Assembly (NCBI GenBank): GCA_902729315.2
Contig: LR746264.1
Coordinates: forward strand, 3,976,378 to 4,040,377
Direction: 5' to 3'
Origin: Spirodela intermedia
Lineage: Eukaryota > Streptophyta > Magnoliopsida > Alismatales > Araceae
DNA: 64,000 nucleotides
A program made the translations under genes and the position numbers. This document shows, one piece after another, positions 25,082 through 37,899 of the stretch (within the stretch, counting starts at the first letter, position 1; the number at the start of each line of letters is the position of its first letter). Below the pieces are notes generated by a model that was not told where the DNA came from, did not search any database, and was given only the letters and a program-made list of their open reading frames with translations.

Positions 25082-27620
25082 TTAGTTAGAAGAGTCAGAG
25101 TGATCTTGCTCCATCTGATTCAGATGGTAAGTCCCTTCCAGGTTCTTGTGTACTTCCACCTTGAAGTTCTCCTCCTTAGTTCCCCTCCTGATCTTGAGCA
25201 GCAAATTAAACTTGGCAGATTCTTCAATTACCTGAACAAAATAGCCGTTCAACAGACATCAGATACGGAAATGTCCTCCCACGGTCAACAGAAAAATACT
25301 AATAAAACGTAGAAAGTGTGAAAAAAAAAAAAGGAAAAAAGTCAACCTCAGCCTTGGCCCGAAGGACCTCCAATAGCTCATATGGAGCCAGTGAGTTGGA
25401 TCTTTCCTGGATAGTCTTCACAGCATGAATGGCTGCATCTCGGACAGTAGGATCATGTGCTGCCACATCTCGCCATCCTGGTACAAGTGGATCTGGGCAA
25501 ACGGGCCCGTTCATTCAAGAAAAAAGGTATTTTCTAACAATGGAACATAAATAATTTGTTGTTGGTGAACCTCCCCCATTCTCATTAAATTAATGAACAA
25601 TGTAATACTAAAACAAGCAAACAAGATGATTGAAGGTTCATAATGGTTTACACATTGCATAACTATACACTGGGTTTACACATTAATCTATCGAAGAAAT
25701 CTTCTCTGTACTCTGGAACCATAGTCTCTATTTCCCTCAGAGGGAAAGCTACCAAAAGTGATTCAAGCTGTTCATCTTATGACAGAAATTAGGAAGCTTC
25801 TAGACCATATCAAGCTCGTAAAAGAGGAAACAATGCCATCGGTTCATACAAAAAATATGTTTCCATAGCCAGGAGCTGTGGAAGTTCTTATTAGGCAGGG
25901 AAACTGAAGTAGCTAATCCGAGCTACCAGAGGGTGAAACAAAATTATCCTTTAAATTGGAAAAAAATATACATAAGTCTTTGGATGTCCAATTACTAATT
26001 CTCGTAAATAGAAAATCTGGCACCAAGAAGTTTAAGAGATTTCTTCCTAGTGATGTAACAAAAATCAAGACTAATTTTTTTTCCTAAAATCTTTCATCAA
26101 TTGATGACATTAAGAAAAATAATGAACTAGATAGAGGGGGATAGAGGGGGATATCCAATATTTGAGCATTAATACCTCTTTTCACACCAAGATCTGCAGG
26201 GGTGATAGAGGGGGAGTCACTGATAGGATTGAACTCATGAAGTTTCTTGGAATTCAACCAAGCCTGAACCAAGACCTTGGCCTCATACAGCTTCTTCTTG
26301 CCCTCTTCAATAACCTCCACTGTCAGGTGATGAAGAATGCCCGAAACCACTTGTTGCTTGGCCTTTACAACCCGGGAGAAATGAAGAACTGCCTTCTACA
26401 TGATAAGAAGTGCTTTCTTTACATCTCTTAGAAGGGAAACAGAGGAAAACATGAAACTAAAGGGATAATATTCGGCTCAAATGCCTTGGTTCTAAAAATC
26501 TGGACTAAAAGGAAGAAAAAGGGTTGTAAAGAAATTTTGACCGATTTAAGAAGAAAAAGGGTTGTAAAGAAATTTTGACCGATTTAAGAAGAAATCTTTT
26601 TAAAGGATGAATATCCAAGCATCATATAACTGAAATTAATAAAAAATCGTGCATGGACTAAAAACTTGATAAATCATTTATCCCCGTGTCTTGTAGTAGC
26701 TTCAGCAACATAATTGCCAATCTTCCAGCCAAAACTGTTGTTTGTCGGCACCGGATTCTTCTCAACTGAAGGAACCACCGCCGGAGTTTCTGGAACACAT
26801 ACCTAAAAGCTCACTGTAGCTTGACCAGGATCTATAGCCAGATCAGGGCAAACTCCTAGGCGGATTCAATCTTTATGAGTCAGAGTTGTATTTTAAGACG
26901 GTCAATGTGACCCTAACCCTGGCCTGCGTCATTCTTCAAAAACTAAAGGAAGAACAGCGCTCCCTTTGATCGCGACAGATAAAGTGATATCACATCCAGG
27001 TTGGGGTCATAACCTCCGGAGACACCCCTCGATTAGCCGTTCGGCTAGTAGCTAATCCCTCCGCCAGCATTAGCTAAAGAAAGCCTTTGGTGCGGAGGAG
27101 ATTCTCACTCCAGAGAACGTGAGAAGAGGTAAGGTCATGGTAGAAGAACATAATATGACGAGGATATTCAAGGGTTCCGATGAAAAGAGGCGTCTACGAT
27201 GAATTAAACGAGAACACAAAAAAGGTACTACAATACATATGAAAAAAAATGAACAGAAAAAACCCTGAACATACATCCAGATCAGTCCCAACACACTGAG
27301 AAAAGGGGTGAACGTTTCCCGACAGGAAGAAAGGTGGTGAGAGAGGGAGAAGCTACCTCCTTTTTGTTGTGCTCCTCGACGGCGAAACGGGCGAGTTCCT
27401 CGACCTCGGCACTATTCTGTGCCCCCTCCACATCAGAGAGACCCCCTACGGTGGCCATCCTCGGCACCTCTCTGATCACCAGGCCCTCCTCACTCTCCGC
27501 CGCAGATCCCCACTCTTCCCTCTGGGCTTCCACCGGCGATAACCCCGGCAGGACGGGCAGCAGCAACCGGAGCACCACCACAAAGGAGATCGCAGCAGCG
27601 GCGTAGAGAGACGATTTCAT
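25082..27620 (-). CDS. Long phytocystatin (cysteine proteinase inhibitor) with C-terminal legumain-inhibitor-type extension
   Basis: Four exons, 27620-27357, 26395-26176, 25492-25347, 25231-25082, with consistent phases and 259 aa. A hydrophobic N-terminus (residues about 5-27) is a likely signal peptide for the secretory route. The first cystatin domain has the plant [10 protein letters not shown] motif (about 76-85), the papain-binding loop QVVSG (103-107) and the second-loop Trp in QAWLN. After a linker, the second, cystatin-like half carries [15 protein letters not shown] and the SNSL motif (193-196), which in the long plant cystatins is the legumain-binding site. This predicts a bifunctional inhibitor of papain-like (C1A) and legumain-like (C13) proteases, as in the AtCYS6 group. 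Intron 1 contains a 38 bp tandem duplication and a coding-like fragment. Confidence 0.93.
26512..26587. repeat. 38 bp perfect tandem duplication in cystatin intron 1
   Basis: Two identical 38 bp copies (26512-26549, 26550-26587), each beginning GAAGAAAAAGGGTTG, followed by the start of a third. Perfect identity suggests a recent event. Confidence 0.9.
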
Positions 27621-30285
27621 GTGGTTTGCTCCTCCTCCCCTCCGACCCCCTTTTATTCTCCCAGCCAACATCCCACTTCTCTCTCTCTTCTTCCGTTCCT
27701 CCCCTCGGTACCTTTATTCCGACGCGTCTCGAATCCACGCGGCGACGTGACAAGGGAACAGAACTCAGACTTGACACGTAGGCAGCCAGGACTTCCACGA
27801 ATTGGATCCTTCACAAGACCCCTGATTTCCTCCCCAAAGGCGACGGGCGCTATAATTAGCAAAAAAATAAAAATCGAAAAGAAAATGTTGGCGGCCATAA
27901 AGCCAAATATGAGGATATACCGTTTTCAACCAACGTCTTTGGGTTGACTTATGAGCAGAAATACGACTCACTTTGACCAGCGACACACCAAGACATTAAT
28001 GATCTCATACAAAAAGATGCTTCTTTTTAGTGCAATTATTAGCATTATGACCTCACGATCTCATGGCAAAATATTCAATGGATATGAACATTTTTTTCAT
28101 TAATGTATAATATACTTCCCTATACATGTAAAGAAGCTTCAACTAACTTACATCTATATATGCATCAAACATAGTACATACTCATCAACTATACGTTGTT
28201 GAAAACCCTATGAATTCCCCATTCACAAGTAGTGTCAACTTAGTAATTTTTTTTAATTATATATGGTTATGGAGATTAGAAGTAATAAATATATTGATTC
28301 ATATGGTTATGAATTCTATCCATATCTAGGGGTGATTGACTTGTGTGTTTGTTATCTAGGGGTGATTGACATAATCAATTAAAGAGAAGAAAATCTTACA
28401 TTGGTTCAACTCTCCTAACCTTATTCCTTTTATAGGTTCAGCTACCCACAACTCATTTCCAAACATCAACTGGAATCATGGATCTGGTAGCCTAAATGTT
28501 TCTAACATTAGTAATCTGGTGTTATTTCACAGTTCTAGATTTACAGTTTAATAGACCCTCCAATTGGCATCAGTACTTCTCAAAACTTATGTGATAACCT
28601 TCTACCACTACGATTGAAATAGTTTGAAGGAAAAATGAATTCAACCTTATAACAGCATATTAACCCCAAATGGAAAGTTCTTCGATGGAGATTAAACTTG
28701 GGGGCATATTCTACATTTATTAATTCCAAAAGTCATTTCAGGTCACATAAAAAATAATTTTAGTATAGATAGAAAGTTACAAAAACCTTATGAAATTATG
28801 TTATAATGTTTGAAAGAGCAGCAACAGAAACTCAATAGTTCCTCTCCATGTAGTGAATATAGGCTTGGGGTTATCTACAAGAAAATATGCCCACATGATT
28901 TTTTAAAAATAATTAGCTTTACTGCTTCCTTAGGGTTATCTAAATGTCATTAACCAGTTTTTTCACTTGCTTAGGATGTGACTACATTGATCATAATATA
29001 GATTACATGTGCTTCAATCTGTATCAATCATCTCGGATAAACAGAAATAGCATATTAATTTTTACGTCTGTTCTAACTGAGATTACTATGATCTACCTTA
29101 TAACAAAAAAAAAAATCTTGGTTCAACCACAAATCTCATCCAAAATGAGATCAGGTTAGAAAAATATTGAGGGGATTGGGGGTTTTCTCATGGGAATACC
29201 TTGTCATGTCCCCATATGTTGAGAATAACATTAGACAGCAGCATAGCAACAACCAAAACCGAAATGGTGCGGGGTAATGTGTGCATAGCATAGCTACAGA
29301 TGCTTCCACCATGCCATTATTTGTCTGCAATCTGATTAGAAAAAAAAGGGTACGACTCAGAAGTAGCAATAGATATCCTCAAGAACAAGTTGCCAAATAG
29401 TCAGAATCAATTTCGGATGGAACCAATTCAACATATTTAGCAGAAGAAACTTATATTTTCTTGAAGGCAAGTCCTCACTAAGAGATGAGGGTGGAGAATG
29501 GTCTAAGTATAGAATTTTTTTCTCAATAGTTCCACTCAGAACTTCAACACTGGGAACTGTCCAGATTCTATGCAGTTCACGAGCAAAGATTTAGCGAAGG
29601 TAGCATGACAATTAGTCATCACATGGCCAAGCTAATGAACGCCAAACCCAGGATGCATAGTGGGTTCAGGCCTTCCAGGTGTTGGATCTGAGAATAATAC
29701 CAGGAGTTTCTTCAAGCTCCAGATCAGACTTGTGGAGATGGTGAAAAGCAGGCAAACAATAGCCAAACTATCTGTACATGTGACAATATATAGAGATATT
29801 TGGTGGTTTATGAAAGCTCCGAGATGTTACCAGAACAAGATAATATTGTTTCTCATCACTTATTCACCCAAACATTGGGTCTCAAGACAAGTTTTCCCAC
29901 TCAAATGTGTTCTCTGACTCTTTCGTTCCCAGAGGGAGGAAATCGAGAGCTCCTAAGCTACTTAACTGATAGTGTATCACAGATGTACCTTTTTGTTGTC
30001 ATCGGAACAAGTACAAGCATATAAAGGCTCTGGATATCACCTGTACCCTTTTGTTTCTAATTGTATTCGTATAGTAGTATTTGCTACCCCATCTTTCATT
30101 GTGTTCTTCGCAGGCATGGCCAGAAAGGGAAGCCATCACGAATGTAAAAAAGAAACACTCTTCTTCTTGACATGCATCAGTAGATCTGAAGAGTGAAGGC
30201 TTGGAATGATTGTATTGATGAATGCCAACAAATCTCGATCCTAGATGAGAAATATTCGATAGCCAAATTCACAGAGAGATTACCT
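27621..30285. other. Intergenic region upstream of the cystatin gene
   Basis: 27621-27960 is GC-richer and should hold the cystatin 5' UTR and core promoter. 27990-30285 is AT-rich and includes the 3' flank of the SAC3-type gene. A 17 bp direct repeat TCTAGGGGTGATTGACT/A occurs at about 28325 and 28361. No exon is supportable. Confidence 0.5.
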
Positions 30286-33200
30286 CTAATTTTCTGAAGC
30301 CAGAAAACCAAAATCCTGTAGTGTTTTTGGCATGTGAGAAACTTCCTGTCTGGTTGGGAGGAGCAAGTGACCTGCTTCATCTTTGCAGGTTTTGAGACCA
30401 CAATCATGACACAAGGACTCCAAGTCTTCCTCCTAAAATGAAAAAGAGCAAAGCACCAATAATTCTTTTCAGAACAGATTATTGTAAATTTAGCATTGCA
30501 GAAAACTTTCGATAATACCTTCATAATGAGGATGTGAGATAAGTGAGATAGTGGATATGGATGAAGCTTGTAACCACCGTAATTAATACATAGTAATGCC
30601 TGTGCACGAACCTATCAAGATCCATCCAAGAATAAGTCATTCATCAAAGGATAAGAATAATTGCACGAATCTTAATAGGCAACTTGGTGGAAATTTTATA
30701 TGATTCGAATGCTGAACTTGCCTCTAAGAGCAATTTCTACATTCGTAGGGCAAAAACTGATCAACCCAAAGCACACAGATGTATTGTGCTTTCACCCTAT
30801 AATCGATTTAAACGAAATGAGAAATTGAGAACTGATCCTTTGACTAAGTAATTTAAATAGAAAAGCCAAAAACCGAAAACACTTATACATATCCGTAATA
30901 TGCTTCAGAAACTTTCATTTAGGCCATTACCTTTAAAAATAGTCCACGGAATTCGCTCAGGTAACTATATTAATGGGGAAATGATCATTTCGTTTTATTC
31001 TGGTCTGATCATGAACTTTTCGACGAATGGGAAATGAAATCCTGAACCACTTTAAAGTGATCAGACGAAAAAAAGAATCAGTTTAAGGATCAAGTTGTGG
31101 ACATCATTTTTCGTCTTATCAGCCCAGATGATTCTTTTCCCTTTCTTAGTCATGAAAAACGGTTTTCTCAATCATTTTTGATGCGGGTGATAAATGCCGT
31201 GCAAAGATGGAAAAGGCTGCACTACCGTTCTAGGTATTTCTACTTTTGAAATGTAATTAGTATGACCGTGCAGAAAATTCATCTCTTTGCAAATAAGCCA
31301 CTACAGGTCTCCACATTTGTTCAGCAAGATCTTTACCTCATTTACAACAGGTTCTAAAAGGCAAAACTGTAAATATGACGAGTCAGCTGCCACGATTTTT
31401 AAAAAACGCCTATAATTGCCCACTCGCAAGTGTCTGCAACAGAGAACATTGCAATCAACATAGGACCAGAAACTAGAGGGATGCCGAGCAAACCAAATTG
31501 TATAAGTAGACAGGTAACCTGCCTTAACCTCCTCTTCCAGAAGTAGAAGAGGAAAAGAAGCTAGAGTATTGAGCAATAAGAAAGTCATTTCTGAAGATAG
31601 ATCTCATGAAGTTCACAAAAGTTTAAGCACCTTAGAACACTCCGTGCAAAATGCATTTCCTTTGACTGTAGAATTGAGACTGACATTTTCCGTAGCCACA
31701 AAGATATTGAATTTCCTTCCTAAAAAATGTTAGATAAGAGTCGATCCAGTCACAAATCTTGGAGTGTATTCTTGCCAATAAATGAAACAAGAGAATTCTT
31801 GGCTAGATATAATTACCTGACTGTTACGACCAAGTTGTAGAATTAAATTAAACGAATAATACTCAGCTTCATTATAGTTTTTGTCACTAGACCTTTGATT
31901 AATGACATATAAATCATATAAAGAAGTGAGTGATTTGATTAACTGTTCCATGTTGAGGTGAAGAAGGGACGATATATCAGCCTTGCCACAGTTCTTTCGG
32001 AGTCTTTTGTCTGATATTATATGGAATTTAACCTGCAACATGGTATCATGCAATCAAGGCATAGGATAAGGCATAATGGTCGAATAAGATTGCATAAATC
32101 ATTTGCTGACGCAGATATATGGAATGAGAGGCAGATGTGACCGTTAAAACTTTATGCATAGTCAATAGTATTTGTGAATGAGATGAAAACTGTGCCTCCT
32201 TTTATTTAGGTTCAATAGCCAACATGAATGATCAACATGAAGGATTGAATAACCACATTAGAGAAGCCAAGAGGATAAAATATAGGTAACCAACATCAAG
32301 GAAGAAAAACTATGGGAACCATCAAAGATATATAAAATGTCTATCAACGCAATCAGTTGACACAGCAAAAGAAAGTTCGGAAGATTTACAGCTATGTAGA
32401 AATGACATTTTTTCCTGCATAAGAGGTTAATAAATGAAATCCACCGTATCCAATTATAGGAAGCTTCTAAGAGACATTTCCACATGATTTATGGTCAAAT
32501 TTTAAAATTGAAAACTTTTTTTAATTCTCATGGCTAATAAAATCACACTAGGAAATACATAAAAAAATAGGTAACGAAATGTACCATTTCCTCATACATT
32601 AGAATCACATCATTATTAACAATCTTCTGAATACTGAGATCTTGCCGAATTGCTCTAGTCCTATCAAGGACAAAGTCATGAATGACTTCAAAAGGATGAT
32701 TTGAAGAATCAACTATGTCAAGCAGGTATCTCAATGTTTTTTGCAAAACTGGAAGAGGCCGAATATCAGAGGGCTGCTCATTTGTTGTAGACATCGTCCT
32801 GCAAAACTAGATGTAAAATGTATTAATGTCAACCGTGTGCTGGCTGTTAGGTTGATAGCATAAAGAAGGAAAAACATGCAAAATATAATGCCTATGAAAC
32901 ATCAATGAGAAAAAAATATATATACTAATGATCAGATAAAAGGATTTCGAGGAACACATAATGACATGAAAGCTGTTAAATACAGGGGTTCAGTTCTCAT
33001 TGAAATGATATACAAAAATAAAATAATGAGCTTATGAAAAGAAAAGATTGAGGATCCAACCTACTGTTCACAAATAACAGGGTGATTGAAATTTGCAGAG
33101 CAATAATGTAGAAGCCAAAATCAAGAGTGTATGCCATGAAATATAAACTCAAAAATTCATTGATTAACAGAGCATTCCTGGAATCTTCTAAGCGCGTTTT

Positions 33201-36200
33201 CTCATTTCAAACTACAGAATAGGCGATAATAAGGTAAGTTATATATGAGATAACCATTTAAAGCCTATCATTGGTTCTGGGCAAGCATAAAGGTCTGCCA
33301 GGCCTGAATTACAAGGCATACAGAATTGAACATAGATACAAACCAGTCAAACAGCAGACCAAACATTTGCCCATTTAGAAAACTCACATAGAAAGGGTCT
33401 GCTTTTTCAGGACAGAAGGCCTGTCATGCCATGTCATACAAACAAAATACAAGTGGCCCGGTGTGCTAGGAAATTATTCTCGACAGTGAAACTGAACATT
33501 GCCCAAGGAATAATGGTTGCATAAAGTGTACGATTCAACACCTAAAAGGAATTTAATAAGTCTTAAACATCAATGACTGCACAAGAACGTAACCGCTAGA
33601 CCACAGTACAGATGAACATAGCACGTTAATAGCCCAAGCAATGCCCAGTAGTGCTATTCTAAACCCATTTCCCCAAGCCTAGTCCATCAAAACCCTGTAC
33701 AACGTTCAAGGGCTGCCATTATATCAAATCACCTAAATTTATCCATAATCTGGATCAGGATAAAAATCAGGAAAGGAAATCACATCTGATTTGGTCCAAT
33801 AAACCAAATTGCAGATATAATATAGAAATAAATAATCTATATACAAGAAAGATATTCATTAACAGTTTTGTTTAAAGACAGGGGTTTAGAAAATTATCAA
33901 AAAAGAGATAATGAAATTATTTTAATGCATTAATAAAACTAAAATCAACAACTGTTAACTACCTTCTTGACAGCAAGTGCGGAGGAAGTTTTCTGGGGAT
34001 TTCCATTTAACCTCTCAAACACAGTTAAATCTCTGAACTGCTCACGCTGTCCCCTCTCCTTAGCTGTTGCATGAACAAACAAAAAAAATGCAGTAAAAAA
34101 AAAAACTATCACAAAATGGTTACAGACCAATCAAACTTGAAGAAATTATATACCTAATATTGAAACCTCAAATGGCATCAAGCTGTGAAAAGAGAAGAGA
34201 TATGCCATCAAGTTTGATCACACTCTAGCAACCCTAATGTTTACCATCAAGAAATCCGCGTCATAAGCTCAGTTTATTCGGCTAGCTGAGATTTAAAACC
34301 TCAATCGGCATTCACGAATAATATTTCAAGAAGTGGTAATCAGCTGGCAACTACACTTGGTGACCAATAATTTTTTCCGACTAAACATGTAGCCATGTCC
34401 AAGAATACCTTAAAATAAGTTGAAAAGAATAGCTACGAGCTAACTTTAAAATTGACATTCCTATAAGGATCATGTCTTGGCTAATAACTAAATATCCAGG
34501 ATATCATATTTCAGAGAATTTTTCTCAAAAACTTCTGTCTTGCACAAGACGACGAAAAAAATAAGCTCCATGATAAGGCAAATGTTGCAGCAAAGGTGAG
34601 ATAGTTCGAGCAGTTTGGATTCAGGGATGTTTAAGATTAGAGGAATGCATATTTTGAAACGAGATGAGCATAGGTTTAGCCCTTTGAGAATAAAATATTG
34701 ATCTAAGCTTACTTTTGTAAGAAGGAATCAGGAAACTAAAAAATACTATCCATGAATAATACCGCCATATCTGAATTCATAACGTTCTCTAGTGAAATCC
34801 ATAGTATTAAAATGCACTGTATCCACTAACAGTGAACAGTTCGCCCTTTCATTACTGAAATTAATTATTGAGGGATCCTGTAATTAGAATCACGTAATAT
34901 AAATTTCACATATTTCATGAATCTTAGAAAAGTAACTTCGAATAAATTATCAGCCATCTATCATGTTATTCAGTATGTCATTAGTTTAGAATTCCAATCT
35001 TTTACCTAGGATCTCCAGCCTGGTTAGACAACATATAGATAAAAAACAACAGAGATTCTTAGTATTTGGTCAGGTTTATTTGGTTAAAAGTGACCACAAC
35101 ATCCCTACAAAAATTACTATAATTACACAGTCCCAAAATGGATTTTGGCGGGCAATGATTTACTAGTGGATTCTAGACCGATTGTCACCACCCACCTAAA
35201 ATTGAAGAAAAAAGGTTATAGTATTATGCTAAGCCAAAAAGGCAGCATATGTTGCCGTTCACGAATGGACACTTGGAAATCATAAAACGCAATGAGTGGC
35301 AGCATGTTACAGTGGGAGCGAGTGAAAAGGGAAAAAGGAAATTAAAGGAGCCAATGGAGATGCCACTAAATTTGTGGAATGTAGCAAGCTTTATAGCATC
35401 AGATCCAGGAAAATAACATAGGATGGCGGTGCTTCCAACAGTTTTACTTTTTCTCCTTCACTCCAGAGTGCTCATTAGGAGTCTACATATGGAGACATCG
35501 AAGAGATTTTGGAAAACTATCCTTCTATCCCTACAAACACTAGATCGTGTTTCTATATTCACAGATTTCTCATATTTTTAAATTGTCTGGATTTACACGC
35601 TTCAGATGCTCCAGACATACGTTGACAGGGGATGTCAAAAGAATCTCACTCGTGAAGAGATTTTAAGATCCGAGTTTACCTCAATCATCACATGGCACCA
35701 TCCAATTAGCAGTTCATTCACGAGTCAATACTTCTGAGAGGTTTATTCAAACTATTGAGGTTCAAGCTGTGGAGGAGCATTCTCTTTACGAAATCTATGC
35801 ATCTGGTTTTCAAAGATCTTAATTCCCAAATTCTTCATAATGGCCATATTACATTTCAATATACTGCCAGATGAGAGAGGCTTCTGTACCTTTCTGGCAT
35901 CATCACTATATGCGTGTAAATTTCATATGTGACAAAGTTCTACCAAAAATTATAAGCAAGTATTTGATCTCTGTGGATATGGCATACAGCACACGATTTC
36001 TATTTTTTCTTCGCAGCCAGCCCCACTTCTCATTTGCCTACTAATTAAAGGGAAGGCTTGATGAAGCAGTAAGCAGAATCATGATCAAAACCAGCTAGAC
36101 ATACCTTCATGCATTAATATAGGGCGAACTAATAAAGTGGAACATCTAAGCATGGCAAATTGTTCTGACTAGCTACCAAATAGCAAAACCTCATCATAAC

Positions 36201-36914
36201 AACTTTTAAGACACCAACGGACGTCCCCTGAAATCACCAATGTGATTGCATGTAAATAAGCAACTCAACAAGGCATACGTCCCCTAATAGCATTCCGAAA
36301 CTTCAGAAGCCACCTGAACAAGCCCCCAGAAATTTGTCAATTCTATGCGTTTGAGTAACTGCAAACTTCCTCCCCAGTTTTTCTGATGAAAGTCACAATT
36401 TCATCCACGTCCGTGTCCATTTCAGGTCATAAACAGGGTCGTTCCCCTCGGAAATGATAATCTATCAGACGAAGAGAGTTGATGTTGATCAGCAGGAGAA
36501 GCGGAAAATTTGAACAGAAAAGAAAACGAACGAACAGCAAGAAGGAAGAAGCATTGATGTGGCCGTTTCAACGAAGGTCGGAAATAATACGCCAGAGAAC
36601 AGAGGAATGAGAGGGACGACGGGGAGGAGGAAAGGCTGAATACCGGGACACATATCGGGACACGTTCCAACCAACGAAGAGACATCCTGATCAGCAACGT
36701 GCTCCGCTAAACGTACTTTCGTGCTCCCCTCGAGGTCCTCCCTGAGATCTCCCCCGCTCTTCGACGCGGAGTGCGACGCCCTGGAAGACGACGGCCTCCA
36801 CCTGTCCCCGTACGAAGCCGACGACGAAGAGGACGTCGGCGCAGGGCGAGATCCTCCCCCTGATTCGCGCGGCCGCCATGACCTCCCTCCTCGGCCGCCT
36901 ACTCTTCTCTCCAT
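30286..36914 (-). CDS. SAC3C: SAC3/GANP domain protein, SAC3 family protein C type
   Basis: Eight exons, 36914-36644, 34063-33963, 32806-32585, 32032-31817, 31719-31631, 31433-31337, 30611-30519, 30432-30286; all phases agree and give 411 aa. The N-terminal 75 residues are Arg/Ser/Gly-rich and probably disordered. The SAC3/GANP core then starts with GTCPDMCP (about 84-91) and continues through [66 protein letters not shown] and [11 protein letters not shown]. The family acts in mRNA export and in proteasome or spindle-related complexes (yeast Sac3/TREX-2). The length and the short C-terminus after [10 protein letters not shown] match the plant SAC3C branch rather than the long SAC3A/B forms. 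Exon 3 uses the acceptor CTAG at 32808-32807, which restores the conserved FCRTMS junction. Intron 1 is 2.6 kb. An alternative in-frame ATG lies at 36941. Confidence 0.92.
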
Positions 36915-36941
36915 GGTACCCCACCTACGAGCCTTCACCAC

Positions 36942-37899
36942 CTACAATCCTCAGACTAATTTCTACCGAACTGGTGAGAGAGCTTCATCCACCTGATGAT
37001 CCTGGAAGAGGAAAAGGGAAAAAAATAAAAACCAGGTAGACTGTGAGAAAATCATCACCCTCTTAAGATCCAGCCTGAACAACCAACGATCATTCTATTT
37101 TTGGTAGCGTTGACCTTAACTAAACTTGGAACTCAAAAAAACTCTCAAAGTTATATAAGTTGTTTCTCTTCATGAATGATAAATATCACTTTCGAGGGAC
37201 AATAAGATTGGGAGATAATTATTTTTGAAAAAGAGAAATATTAGGTGCATATTAAAGGTCAACGCTAGAGGTTAATCAAATGAAATGTGATGCACCATGG
37301 TTAATTAATGGTAGTAATAGTTTATTAAACATCATTTAATGGAGGCTCTGAATTATTTAAAAACTATAGTGCATGATTTAATGCATCTTATTTAATAGAG
37401 GTTTTCTAGAAAATTCATAGGGGAAAGCTGGTCACTTGATTAGAGTAAATTCCTTGATTTAACACATTATTCCAGCAGCCATGTAAATTCACTTGATTAA
37501 TTGTAATTTTTTTTTCCATGGTCAACTCAGATTATCATTCACAAAAATGTCTGGTCAACTCAGGTCATCTAGCTTTAGTTTAATCTTCTTTATTGGTAGA
37601 TTTATCATCAATTTTTTATTTTACGGGCACTAATTTACTCTATCTAATCAGATTAATTATTTTTTATTTGCATGACTAAGATGATGAGCCACCATTAAAC
37701 ACATTAAAAGTCAAAATTAAAGAATAAAATGGTTATCAAAATAGAAAATATAGATATTCCACTTGCACTGTAAAATATCCATTTCTTGCTATTCATTGAA
37801 TGTAAATACATCTAAAAATAATATCAACCATCATTGCATTGCACCTCACTGAAGCGGATTATTATTTCTATTAGAAATAATCTCACATTTTTTTTCAAT
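36942..37899. other. AT-rich intergenic region between SAC3C and the retroelement relic
   Basis: Upstream flank of the SAC3C gene. It is AT-rich and holds no recognisable coding or repeated element. Confidence 0.45.

Noticed and set aside
27034-27047. Perfect 6 bp hairpin TAGCCG-TT-CGGCTA
   Set aside because: Too short to interpret; it lies in an intron without context.
27490-27986. Several overlapping minus- and plus-strand ORFs upstream of the cystatin start
   Set aside because: They overlap each other, lie in the probable promoter and 5' UTR, and lack any recognisable motif.
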